Assembly: GCA_030610855.1 (NCBI GenBank)
Contig: JAUWQY010000008.1
Span: 1 to 62,601, forward strand
Reading direction: 5' to 3'
From: Dehalococcoidia bacterium
GTDB lineage: Bacteria; Chloroflexota; Dehalococcoidia; GIF9; AB-539-J10
Length of the DNA stretch: 62,601 nt
Under the pieces are notes generated by a model. That model made no database searches and was not told where the DNA came from. It was given only the letters and a program-made list of their open reading frames with translations. Below, piece after piece: positions 48,517-57,417 of this stretch (positions are counted from its first letter, which is position 1; every line of letters begins with the position of its first letter). The position numbers and the translations under genes are program-made.

Positions 48517-51500
48517 ATGCCACGGAAGTTCGCCCACCTTCACGTCCACACAGAATACAGCCTGCTCGATGGCATGTGTCGCATCCCTCAGCTTGTTGCC
48601 CGCACGAAAGAGCTGGGGATGGACAGCCTGGCTATCACCGACCACGGCGCTATGTATGGCGTCATCGATTTCTATACGGCAGCCAAGGAAGCAGGTATAA
48701 AACCGATCATCGGCTGCGAAGTCTACGTTGCCGAGACCGATTGCCGTAGCCGGGAGCCAGCCCACAAGAGCTCCAATCATCTTACTCTCCTCGTCAAGAA
48801 CGAAAAGGGCTACCGCAATCTGCTCCAGCTGGTTACCAAGAGCCACCTCGAGGGATTCTACTATAAGCCCAGGGTGGATAAGGAGCTTCTAAAGCTTCAT
48901 CATGACGGGCTGATCGCCCTCTCCGGATGCGCTCGCGGGGAGCTGGCCCGGCTTATCCTCGAAGGGCGGACCGACGAGCTCCCGGGCGCAGCTTCATGGT
49001 ACAAGGAGGTCTTCGGCGATTACTACCTGGAGATTCAAAGGCATCCTATGCCGGAACTGGAACAGATAAACCGGGAGCTTGTTTCCCTATCGACCAAGCT
49101 CAACATACCGCCTGTAGCTACGTTTGATGTGCATTACATCGACAAGAAAGACGCCCGGTCTCATGAGCTTCTCCTGTGCATACAGACCAATACCTCTGTC
49201 TATGATGAAAAGAGGCTGAAGATGGCCGGTGATTTCTTCTACCTGAAGACCCCTCAAGAGGTGACAGAGCTCTTTGCCGACCTGCCTCAGGCTGTGGACA
49301 ATGCCCAAGCCATTGCCGACATGTGCCGGCTGGAGCTGGATTTCACCGGGCTGCATCTGCCGCAGATCGAACTGCCCCTCGACAGGAAAGCCGATGACTT
49401 CCTGGCCGAGCTTTGCTGGCAGGGTCTGGAGAAGCGTTACCCGCAGCCGGGCTCGGCAGTCAAGAAACAGCTTACGCACGAGCTCGACGTCATCCAGAAG
49501 ACCAGGTTCGCCGATTACTTCCTCGTCGTTTGGGACATCATTCGCTTTGCCAGGGAACGGGGCATCTACTGTGGCGTTAGGGGAAGCGCGGCTGCCAGCC
49601 TCGCCCTCTACTGCCTGGAGGTGACCGACATAGACCCGCTGCCCCACGGGCTCGTCTTTGAACGATTCCTCAATGTCGAACGCACGGAACTCCCCGATAT
49701 CGACCTTGATTTTCAGGACGATCGCCGCGATGAGGTCTTCGCTTATGTCAACCAGAAATACGGCTCCGACCACGTAGCCCAGATAGTCACCTTCGGCACC
49801 CTGGGCGCCAGAGCGGCGATAAGAGATACCGGACGGGCCCTGGGCATGCCCTATGCCCAGGTCGACCGGGTAGCCCGGCTCATTCCTGTGGAGCTAACGA
49901 TAACCCTGGACAGAGCCTTGCAGCAAAGCAGAGAGCTTCATGACATCTACTACGGCGACGCAGACATACGTAAGCTGGTCGACTCCGCCACGGAATTGGA
50001 GGGAATGGTCAGGCACGTTAGCACTCATGCCGCCGGCGTGGTCATCTCGCACGAGCCCTTAATCGAATATGTGCCCCTGCAGCTGCTGCGAAGGGGTGAA
50101 CAGCGCACCGTCATGACCCAGTTCCACATGTGGAACATCGCCCGCCTCGGGCTGCTGAAGATGGACTTCCTGGGACTGTCCAACCTGACCATCATGGCCA
50201 GGGCTAAGGAAATCATCGCCCGGAACCGCGGGATATCCCTCGATCTGGAACATATTCCTCTCAATGACGCGAAGACTTTTGAACTGCTGGCTTCCGGCGA
50301 AACCAGAGGCATTTTCCAGCTGGAAGGCACCGGGATGCGCCGCTACATCAAGGAACTCAAACCCACCGGCTTCAGCGACATCGCAGCCATGGTGGCACTC
50401 TACCGCCCCGGCCCCATGGAACAGCTTCCCACCTTCATCAGAGCCAAGCAGGGTGTTGCCCCTGTTCATTACCCTCACCCCATCCTGAAGGAGATTTTGG
50501 AGGAAACCTATGGAGTTATCGTCTACCAGGAGCAGGTAATATTCATCGCCCGGGCTCTGGCCGGCTACAGCCTGGGCCAGGCCGACATCTTCCGCAAAGC
50601 CATGGGTAAGAAGATACCCGAGGTGATGAAGAAAGAGGAGCGCAATTTTATCTCGGGAGCGCAGAAGAAGGGCATATCGCAAGAACTGGCCAGGGAGATA
50701 TTCTCGCTGATCGAACCCTTCGCCGGTTACGCCTTCAACAAGGCCCACAGCGTCATCTATGCCCTCATCGCCTACCACAATGCCTATCTCAAGGCAAACT
50801 ACCCCATTGAGTTCATGGTTGCCGTGCTCGACACCTATTACGATAACACGGATAAGGTTCATTCGACGATTGCGGAATGCCGGAGGCTGGGCATCAAGGT
50901 GCTCTCGCCCGACATCAACAAGAGCCATACCAGGTTCGCCATTGAGAGCTCCCCCTCCACTCCCTCTGCGGCAGTTGGAGAGGGGCGGGGGGAGGCAACG
51001 ATCCGCTTCGGACTGGCTTCGGTCAAGAACGTCGGCTCGTCCCCCATCGAGCATATCGTGTCTGCCCGGGAGGCGGGGGGAGACTTTACGTCCATAGAGG
51101 ACTTCTGCTGTCGGACCGACCTTCGTAACATCAACAAGAAGGTGCTGGAAAGCCTGATCAAGGTCGGTGCCTTCGACTCCCTGGACACGCGCAAGACGCT
51201 GCTCGAGTCGCTGAACAAGAACATCTCCCTGGCCCAGGCCAAACAAAAGGCAAAGGAATCGGGACAGGTCAGCATGTTTGATTCACTGCCCCAGACCTCC
51301 CCTGCCCTGCGTATTGCTCAGGGGCAGACGGAAGAAGAGGTATCGACCCAGCAGAAGCTCGTCTGGGAAAGAGAGCTACTGGGGGTTTACTTCTCCCAGC
51401 CTCTTCATTCACTGGCCGGAGAGCTTTCTCCAAAGGGCACCGTTTCCTGCGGCGAAATCAACATGGACATGGTCGACCAAACGGTGACGGTCACGGGAAT

Positions 51501-51993
51501 AGTGGTCTCGGTGCGTCAGGCCTACACCCGGGATAAGCGCCCCTTCATCGTCGCCTCCGTCGAAGACCTGGATGCCAGTATCGAGGTCATCGCCTGGCCC
51601 AGGGTTTATGAGAGCACCCAGGGGCTATGGCAGGAGGGTAACATGCTCACGGTCAGGGGCACAGTGAAGGTCAGGGATGGGGAAATGAAGCTGAACTGCG
51701 AGGACGTAACGCTGCTTCCCGCACGGCAGGAAGTGCTGAAGGAGCCGGTGCGCCGCCATGTCATGATAGATATCAACCGGTCGGACGACGCCGAAAAAGA
51801 CATAGAACGCCTCCGTAAGATCATGGATATCCTCAAGAGTTATCCCGGGCAGGACAGAGTGTCGCTGGCTGTTGTCGGCGATGGTGAGACAACCAACCTG
51901 GATGTGCCGGCGCTAACGGTGAATTACTGTCCTGAACTGGCCGGGGAACTAGGCAGCATACTGGGCGAAGGCAACCTCAGACTTGAACCATAA
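48517..51993 (+). CDS. dnaE: DNA polymerase III alpha subunit
   Basis: Replicative polymerase, 1158 residues. PHP domain (AHLHVHTEYSLLDGMCRIPQL, AITDHGAMYGVIDFY), polymerase core (GIYCGVRGSAAASLALY, catalytic LPDIDLDFQDDRRDEV), tandem HhH and an OB domain (VTGIVVSVRQAYTRDKRPFIV). Near residue 812 the peptide SSPSTPSAAVGEGRGEA (50950-50994) interrupts a conserved region. Its DNA has near-complementary C-rich and G-rich arms, another captured repeat. A second irregular patch, TSPALRIAQGQ, lies at about 51295. Leaderless promoter. Confidence 0.96.
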   Translation: MPRKFAHLHVHTEYSLLDGMCRIPQLVARTKELGMDSLAITDHGAMYGVIDFYTAAKEAGIKPIIGCEVYVAETDCRSREPAHKSSNHLTLLVKNEKGYRNLLQLVTKSHLEGFYYKPRVDKELLKLHHDGLIALSGCARGELARLILEGRTDELPGAASWYKEVFGDYYLEIQRHPMPELEQINRELVSLSTKLNIPPVATFDVHYIDKKDARSHELLLCIQTNTSVYDEKRLKMAGDFFYLKTPQEVTELFADLPQAVDNAQAIADMCRLELDFTGLHLPQIELPLDRKADDFLAELCWQGLEKRYPQPGSAVKKQLTHELDVIQKTRFADYFLVVWDIIRFARERGIYCGVRGSAAASLALYCLEVTDIDPLPHGLVFERFLNVERTELPDIDLDFQDDRRDEVFAYVNQKYGSDHVAQIVTFGTLGARAAIRDTGRALGMPYAQVDRVARLIPVELTITLDRALQQSRELHDIYYGDADIRKLVDSATELEGMVRHVSTHAAGVVISHEPLIEYVPLQLLRRGEQRTVMTQFHMWNIARLGLLKMDFLGLSNLTIMARAKEIIARNRGISLDLEHIPLNDAKTFELLASGETRGIFQLEGTGMRRYIKELKPTGFSDIAAMVALYRPGPMEQLPTFIRAKQGVAPVHYPHPILKEILEETYGVIVYQEQVIFIARALAGYSLGQADIFRKAMGKKIPEVMKKEERNFISGAQKKGISQELAREIFSLIEPFAGYAFNKAHSVIYALIAYHNAYLKANYPIEFMVAVLDTYYDNTDKVHSTIAECRRLGIKVLSPDINKSHTRFAIESSPSTPSAAVGEGRGEATIRFGLASVKNVGSSPIEHIVSAREAGGDFTSIEDFCCRTDLRNINKKVLESLIKVGAFDSLDTRKTLLESLNKNISLAQAKQKAKESGQVSMFDSLPQTSPALRIAQGQTEEEVSTQQKLVWERELLGVYFSQPLHSLAGELSPKGTVSCGEINMDMVDQTVTVTGIVVSVRQAYTRDKRPFIVASVEDLDASIEVIAWPRVYESTQGLWQEGNMLTVRGTVKVRDGEMKLNCEDVTLLPARQEVLKEPVRRHVMIDINRSDDAEKDIERLRKIMDILKSYPGQDRVSLAVVGDGETTNLDVPALTVNYCPELAGELGSILGEGNLRLEP

Positions 51994-52106
51994 GGCATTC
52001 CCGCTTGTACCGGTTGCCCCCCCCATTCAGATTTGCTCTCCTGTGCCGTTTCGTTATTGTAGGGAGCGGAGCGATCAAAGAATCTCGCAAACTGCCGTTC
52101 TTCAGT

Positions 52107-52165
52107 ATTCTGGGAACATAATACCTGACTAGTAGTAGACGTGCTCAGTACGGCGTCCCCGGAAT
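52107..52165. repeat. 59-bp interspersed repeat, copy 1
   Basis: A diverged copy of the 59-bp unit (attctgggaacataatacct ... gtccccggaat), between the convergent ends of dnaE and the DUF4389 gene. The unit has imperfect 19-bp inverted ends around a 21-bp core. Confidence 0.8.
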
Positions 52166-52210
52166 CCGCATTCACCCGGGAGACGTGTTCCGTGACGTAG
52201 CCGACTGAAC

Positions 52211-52855
52211 CTAGGTCAGCCTGAACAGAGGATAGCGATCGGTTGTCAATAAGAAAGCGTATGCAGCTACTCTGAGCGACCATCGGTGTACACCAACTAC
52301 GAAGTCAAACAGACCCCTGGGATAGCGACCGGTAAACAGGATGGCAAACCAGGCTATCACCACGCAGACGAAGGCTGCAATGAACAGGACGGCCAGGACG
52401 ATGTAATGCGGGATAGCCAGAAGCCACTTCACCAGCGGTAACCCGCGGCTAAGGTCTTTCGGGACATCCGGATATGGAAGCTCAATATGAACCGCCTGCT
52501 CTTCATCAGTCGACGGGTATACATCTGTAAGCAAACTCATATAAGCGGCAACACGTGTGCCGAACTTAGTCAGTGCCAGGTTCCAGTCGAACCACCATCT
52601 GGGATACTTCTTCCGGAAGAGAATCATGAGTACAATCGGCAGAAACAGGATACCACCTGCACTATATTGCCAGGTCGAACCGGGCATACTGCTCCAATCG
52701 GTGTTCCCGCCGCTTACCAGAGCCAGGATAATAGCGATTGGGATCACCGTGAAGATCCTGAAGAACGTGGTCAACCGGTTAAGGGATCTGTCCGGGTAGT
52801 CGATTGTCAAAGTCGCGGGATACTCGGGCGTTGTCGGCGAAGTTGTAGTTGCCAT
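52211..52855 (-). CDS. DUF4389 membrane protein
   Basis: 215 residues with two similar halves, each opening with a YP-x-R/L motif: [29 protein letters not shown] and [33 protein letters not shown], both followed by membrane segments and [26 protein letters not shown] or [25 protein letters not shown]. That duplication is the DUF4389 pattern; the function is unknown. ATG 52855 follows GGGAGG. Confidence 0.85.
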   Translation of the reverse strand: MATTTSPTTPEYPATLTIDYPDRSLNRLTTFFRIFTVIPIAIILALVSGGNTDWSSMPGSTWQYSAGGILFLPIVLMILFRKKYPRWWFDWNLALTKFGTRVAAYMSLLTDVYPSTDEEQAVHIELPYPDVPKDLSRGLPLVKWLLAIPHYIVLAVLFIAAFVCVVIAWFAILFTGRYPRGLFDFVVGVHRWSLRVAAYAFLLTTDRYPLFRLT

Positions 52856-53222
52856 TGTCAATACCTCCCTCTAGATTTTGGTCTGTGCTCTGTTTAGCCA
52901 ATGCATACGTGGGGGTTGACTTGTCCGCAGTGTCAATCAACAGCGTCGATTGGCACAGGTTGCACATCATCTCGACCGTACGTTTCTGCTCCTTCCAATT
53001 TAAGCACACCCCATGATCTGGCGCAAGTACATGTACTCGTTCAGGTGATTAGTGACACTTCTTTTCTGCCATTGCGAGGAGCGAGATTCCTCACCTGCGG
53101 TTCGGAACAGGCTCCGCAATCTCTTTTCCAATCACAAACGTGGCCAGGTCCCACCGTGTTGACACCACGCAAGAAAGTGGCTCATAATCCTACTTCAGAC
53201 TCGTCAAGTATTAGGGGAGAGA
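52856..53222. other. Divergent gap with one MITE copy
   Basis: About 370 bp between the DUF4389 gene and the acyl-CoA synthetase paralog. Apart from the palindromic element at 53068-53142 I see no feature; no convincing promoter for either gene. Confidence 0.5.
53068..53142. repeat. MITE-like palindromic element
   Basis: ttctgccattgcgaggagcg, agattcctcacc, ttcggaacaggctccgcaat: this matches the reverse complement of the element at 59611-59708 through the shared ttcggaacaggctccgcaat block. Same family as the insert in mtaB. Confidence 0.75.
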
Positions 53223-54731
53223 ATGAACTTAAAACAACTGCTAGAAAGAACCGCCAGCGAGATGCCACAGAATACGGCTATCGTCCTTGGCTCTCAAAGA
53301 GTCAGCTATCGGGAATTCGACGAAACGTCTAACAGGGTAGCCAACGCTCTCATAAGTCTGGGAATAAAGAGGGGCGACCACGTAGCCATTCTAATGTCTC
53401 GTACCCCTGAGTGGCTCATCAATTGTTTTGGAGCGCTTAAAGCCGGAGCGGCGGGCGTGCTCCTCGATACCGGAGCTAAGGCGCCCGACCTTGATCTTCA
53501 ACTCCGCGAATCTGATTCCAGGATTCTGATTACCGAAGAAAGATTCTCCCAAATGCTATCTCCGATCTTACCCGATATCCCCCTGATGAAACAGGTTCTT
53601 GAAGTCGGTTCAGACCACTACAGCAGGATGTTGGCCGGCAGTTCCCCTGTATCACCCTCTGTCGATATAGAGGACGAGGATGAAGCCGTCGTTTTCTACA
53701 CTCTGGGCGTGCTGGGGAAGCATAAAGGCATAGTGCATACTCACGAGTCGCTCATTTCAGCTCTGTTCGCGCTGGTGCCAGGGCTTGAACTGGAGAGCGA
53801 CGATGTTGTTTTGGGGTTGGTCCCTTTTAACTACCTTATTGGTTTCGGGATGATTGTTCTCATGCCCACTATGAAGGGAGCGACCATGGTAATCCTCCCT
53901 CATTTCAGTTCAAAGAACGTACTGGAGATTGTAGAGCGGGAAAGAGTAACCATGCTTATGGGCGTCCCGGCTAGCTTTAATGCCCTGGCCAGGATAGAGG
54001 AAGAAACGATTAAGAACTATGACGTCAGTTCGTTAAGGGCGGTGCTTTCCGGCGGGGCAAAATCCTCAGCCTATTATACGGAGATACTTGAGAAGAAATT
54101 TAACTTGACTGTGTGCGAAATATATGGGCTCACCGAGTTACTAATCGTCACTATGGGTACTGTTAGTAACCGCAAATTGGGTACCGCAGGGAAGCCTCTG
54201 GCTGAGCTTAGAGTGCTGGACAAGAGCGGCAGGGAAGTACCCCGGGGCGAAGTGGGGGAAGCCGTTGCCAGGGCCCCCTGGATGATGAAGGAATACTACA
54301 ACTCGCCTGAACTCACGGCACAGGTTATCAAAGACGGCTGGTTCTACACCGGCGATCTGGTCAGGATGGACGAGGACGGCTATCTGGAATACGTAGAGAA
54401 GATGTCGTCCATCATAGTGCCCTCGGGGGGAGTTAAGATTCTCCCCGCGGCAGTCGAGGAAGTCCTCCTGGCGCATCCCGCGGTAGCCGAAACAGCCTGT
54501 ATCGGTGTCATTGATGATTACAAAGGGCAAATACCGACAGCTTTCATAGTGCTTAAGGAAGGACAGAGTGTTACGGCGGACGAAATACGCGACTTTTGCC
54601 GCCAGAGCTTAGCCGATTATAAGGTGCCCAAGCAAGTCAGGTTTATTGACAGCATGCCCAGAACCGGGTCGGGCCAGATAGACCGGCGACTACTGAGCGC
54701 CATAAAGCAAAACTCTCAGAGAGAAGACTAA
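53223..54731 (+). CDS. Degenerate acyl-CoA synthetase paralog (ANL fold)
   Basis: 502 residues, co-linear with the protein at 6892-8412 (both begin MNLKQ and share VDIEDEDEA and GDLVRMDE). Key motifs are eroded: the P-loop is YTLGVLGKHKGIVHTH (no TSGTTG), the hinge reads YVEKMSSIIVPSGGVKILP, and the C-terminal catalytic lysine is replaced by glutamine (RTGSGQIDRR for SGKIxRR). YGLTELL and the GDL aspartate remain. The frame is intact with a good ribosome-binding site (GGGGAGAG), so it is probably expressed; it may bind but not adenylate acids, or do thioesterification-independent chemistry. Confidence 0.82.
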   Translation: MNLKQLLERTASEMPQNTAIVLGSQRVSYREFDETSNRVANALISLGIKRGDHVAILMSRTPEWLINCFGALKAGAAGVLLDTGAKAPDLDLQLRESDSRILITEERFSQMLSPILPDIPLMKQVLEVGSDHYSRMLAGSSPVSPSVDIEDEDEAVVFYTLGVLGKHKGIVHTHESLISALFALVPGLELESDDVVLGLVPFNYLIGFGMIVLMPTMKGATMVILPHFSSKNVLEIVERERVTMLMGVPASFNALARIEEETIKNYDVSSLRAVLSGGAKSSAYYTEILEKKFNLTVCEIYGLTELLIVTMGTVSNRKLGTAGKPLAELRVLDKSGREVPRGEVGEAVARAPWMMKEYYNSPELTAQVIKDGWFYTGDLVRMDEDGYLEYVEKMSSIIVPSGGVKILPAAVEEVLLAHPAVAETACIGVIDDYKGQIPTAFIVLKEGQSVTADEIRDFCRQSLADYKVPKQVRFIDSMPRTGSGQIDRRLLSAIKQNSQRED

Positions 54732-54768
54732 GACGCCGACCGGGTATTCCACGGCGTTTGCCACCGCG

Positions 54769-54827
54769 CCCCGGGAATGTAAGATCTGATTCGTAGCAGG
54801 CCCGATCGGTATGGTGTCCCCGGAATC
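54769..54827. repeat. 59-bp interspersed repeat, copy 2
   Basis: It aligns without gaps to the other copies from position 13 on; its first 12 bases are diverged. It ends 4 bp from the amidohydrolase stop, between two convergent genes. Confidence 0.7.
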
Positions 54828-54831
54828 CGTA

Positions 54832-56475
54832 TTATCCTGCGCCACGAACATATAGAGTCTCCCCGGCCAAGACAGTCCTGAACGCTTCTATGTCTTTGAT
54901 TTCTTCAACCGGGCAGGTCATGTAATCTCTGTCAATGACTACAAAGTCGGCCAGTTTACCTATCTCAATGGAGCCTTTTACGTGTTCCTCAAATTGGGCA
55001 TAGGCAGCCCATATTGTGTGCGATCTAAGCGCTTCTTGCCGGGTCATACACTCTTCCGGATACCACCCTCCCGGAGGCCGTCCGTCACGGTCCACCCTTG
55101 TCACTCCTGCATAGAGGCTGTGATAGGGGTTGACCAGCTCTACCGGTGAATCCGTTCCGTTAGGAATGATGGAGCCGGACTCGATAAACTTGCGGAATGC
55201 GTTCACCCCCTTGATACGTTCTGATCCCCGTCCCAGACGGGCTTCCACCAGGCTCCAATCGGAAGCTGCGAAGACGGTTTGCATAGAAGGCAATACGCCC
55301 AGCTGAGCAAAACGCGGAATATCCTCCAATGCGACGACCTCTGCATGCTCGATGCAGTATCTGTGGTCGGGATCGGGCATTTCTTTCAGAACCTTTTCGT
55401 AAGCATCAAGCACTTGCCTGGTTGCGGCATCACCTATAGCGTGGGTATTCGCCTGGAAGCCTGCTTCCCGTGCTTTCTTTACCAGGTCATATATTTCCTT
55501 GTCTGTATATCGCGGATTCCCGACATGCCCCGGCCTGTCATTGTACTCTTCCAGCAGCCAGGCGCTGCCGCCCCCAAGCGAGCCGTCGGCCATCAATTTC
55601 ACAGAACGTATAGTATAGCGATTATCAAAGAGACCGATTCGTTCATCTTCAGGCACTTCATAGAAATACTCTGCCGCTTCGCCCGGAGAGCACATTTGAT
55701 ATATTCGAATCTTCAGATCACCGGAACCATAAAGAGCCTTCATGTGACTTATGGTTTCCAGGTCGCCACCGGCATCGCGAGCGCCGGTAAGACCAAAGGA
55801 AAGTAGATGCTCTTGTGCGGCTAAGAGGGCTTCGATCTTCTCTTTCTCAGTAGGGTCGGGACCGCATCTTGAAACAGCGTCTATTGCAGTATCTATGAGT
55901 ACGCCGGTGGGGTCACCATTATCGTCCCTGATGATCTCGCCGCCTGCCGGGTCAGGGGTGTTTCTTATAATGCCCGCGATTTCGAGGGCTTTGGAATTGA
56001 CCCACGCAGCGTGACCGCACACACGATACAGAACTACCGGAATATCCGGTGCAACTGCGTCTAAATCTTCTTTAGCTGGAAATACAGCAGGATCCCACTT
56101 CGTTTGAGTCCACCCCCGTCCTCTTATCCACTCTCCTGCCTCCCTTCTCTTATATGCGTCTGCCACATCGTTTAGAATATCCTGCTTTGGCTTCAGAAAA
56201 GCATCCAGTTGAATAAGCGATAATCCTATGCCCAGAAAATGGAGATGCGAATTGACTAAGCCGGGCATGACGGTCTTCCCTTGAAGATCGTTTACTACTG
56301 TCTTTTCACCTGTATGTTTCTGAGCGTCTTCATCAGAGCCGACAAAGATGAACCTATCACCCTTTATAGCTAAGGCAGAGGCTACAGAAAAGTCACCGTC
56401 TACCGTATAGATCTTGCCGTTCCGATATACGGAATCCGCAATACCCTTTTCAAAACGCCTAACACCCTTTGGCAT
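54832..56475 (-). CDS. YtcJ/NfdA-like amidohydrolase
   Basis: 547 residues of the amidohydrolase-3 family. Metal ligands: PGLVNSHLHFLG (HxH), KLMADGSLGGGSAWLLEEY, ANTHAIGDAATRQVLDAY, YCIEHAEVV and PNGTDSPVELVNPY; the ending GKLADFVVIDRDYMTCP is the usual small beta domain. Relatives deformylate N-substituted formamides or hydrolyse other C-N bonds; the substrate here is unknown. ATG 56475 has AGGAGG 6 nt upstream. Confidence 0.88.
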   Translation of the reverse strand: MPKGVRRFEKGIADSVYRNGKIYTVDGDFSVASALAIKGDRFIFVGSDEDAQKHTGEKTVVNDLQGKTVMPGLVNSHLHFLGIGLSLIQLDAFLKPKQDILNDVADAYKRREAGEWIRGRGWTQTKWDPAVFPAKEDLDAVAPDIPVVLYRVCGHAAWVNSKALEIAGIIRNTPDPAGGEIIRDDNGDPTGVLIDTAIDAVSRCGPDPTEKEKIEALLAAQEHLLSFGLTGARDAGGDLETISHMKALYGSGDLKIRIYQMCSPGEAAEYFYEVPEDERIGLFDNRYTIRSVKLMADGSLGGGSAWLLEEYNDRPGHVGNPRYTDKEIYDLVKKAREAGFQANTHAIGDAATRQVLDAYEKVLKEMPDPDHRYCIEHAEVVALEDIPRFAQLGVLPSMQTVFAASDWSLVEARLGRGSERIKGVNAFRKFIESGSIIPNGTDSPVELVNPYHSLYAGVTRVDRDGRPPGGWYPEECMTRQEALRSHTIWAAYAQFEEHVKGSIEIGKLADFVVIDRDYMTCPVEEIKDIEAFRTVLAGETLYVRGAG

Positions 56476-56600
56476 CTCTGACCTCCTCTCAAAACCATGA
56501 AGGCGCCTGCGAAGCTACGCCCTTACGCACCTCCCGTCTTTCATCAGTAATCCCAAACACGGATCTCTTTCATTCTCCAGAGCAGTTCTACTGTGAAGCT

Positions 56601-56659
56601 ACTCCGGCAATATAATACATGATTTGCAGCAGGCGTGATTGGTATGGTGTCCCTGAAAT
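56601..56659. repeat. 59-bp interspersed repeat, copy 3
   Basis: Gapless copy (tccggcaatataatacatga ... ggtatggtgtccctgaaat) in the divergent gap between the amidohydrolase and the small-protein gene. Confidence 0.75.
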
Positions 56660-56718
56660 TCGCTGGAGTTTGGAATGTGCCTGACTTCGTTGATTGGTAT
56701 TTTTCATAATGTTAGAAT

Positions 56719-56919
56719 ATGAAAGAGATTCGAGTGATTGTTCACGGCAGTTCGCACTCGAGGAGAATTATGGGGATCACTACACCAGAAGCTATCAAGC
56801 AGCTATGTCAGGTCGTGAAACAACTGCGGGACGCGTATCCCGGGAAAAAGTTTACACTCGACGGTCGCCTTGTGGGCGACCTCGGTGAGGTCCTTGCACA
56901 ATTCAAATATGGACAATAA
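56719..56919 (+). CDS. Small conserved-looking protein, possibly DUF6998-like
   Basis: 66 residues: EAIKQLCQVVKQLRDAYPGK, then KKFTLDGRLVGDLGEVLAQF. The second segment resembles the FTxDGHLVGSIGEVxA motif of a domain seen near defence genes (DUF6998), but here the protein ends right after it. No ribosome-binding site; CATAAT 8 nt before the ATG suggests a leaderless mRNA. It is followed by the DUF350-like gene after 12 nt with GGAGG between, so all three genes to 58268 likely form an operon. Confidence 0.5.
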   Translation: MKEIRVIVHGSSHSRRIMGITTPEAIKQLCQVVKQLRDAYPGKKFTLDGRLVGDLGEVLAQFKYGQ

Positions 56920-56931
56920 GGAGGCACTAAT

Positions 56932-57417
56932 ATGCCAGAGCTAGGTTTATCCGTCCCTTTCTGGGTAATTACTTTAATATGGTTAACTAAGGTTGTGTTG
57001 CTGGTTTTCGTCTCTGCTCTTCTGGCGTGGCTTGGAGTCAGGGCACTGGATGCTCTTATCCCTCATGTCCCTTATCGCGAGCGGATTGGCGAGAGCCCGG
57101 TGGCTGTCGGGTTGTTCGTAGCCGGCTTCTTCATCCTGATTGGTCTTGTTATCCACGGCGCTATTACCGCACTTACCGCGGTCACAGCTCCAATAGTGTG
57201 GTACATATTCGACTTCAGGGCGTGGGGGTTACTGGCTATAAGCTTTGCGATAAGCTTACTTCTTGGAGTGGCCCTATTCTATATCGTGGACAAGCTAACG
57301 CCTAAAATAGCGTTTGGCAGTATTAAGGAAAGCCCGGTGGCTGCAGGGCTACATATGTTTGGTTACCTCGTCTTCTTTGGCTTAATACTGCATGCGGCAC
57401 TAACCGGACCGTTATGA
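56932..57417 (+). CDS. DUF350-like membrane protein with internal duplication
   Basis: 161 residues, about four membrane segments in two repeated units: the first contains IGESPVAVGLFVAGFFILIG and the second IKESPVAAGLHMFGYLVFFG. Each unit is a long helix, a charged loop, the ESPVA-GL motif and a second helix. This duplication fits DUF350 (YjfL-type) proteins; function unknown. ATG after GGAGG; its stop overlaps the next start by 4 nt. Confidence 0.65.
   Translation: MPELGLSVPFWVITLIWLTKVVLLVFVSALLAWLGVRALDALIPHVPYRERIGESPVAVGLFVAGFFILIGLVIHGAITALTAVTAPIVWYIFDFRAWGLLAISFAISLLLGVALFYIVDKLTPKIAFGSIKESPVAAGLHMFGYLVFFGLILHAALTGPL

Noticed and set aside
50059-51246. 395-codon minus-strand frame inside dnaE
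   Set aside because: Antisense to a continuous DnaE polymerase domain; caused by codon bias in a GC-rich gene.
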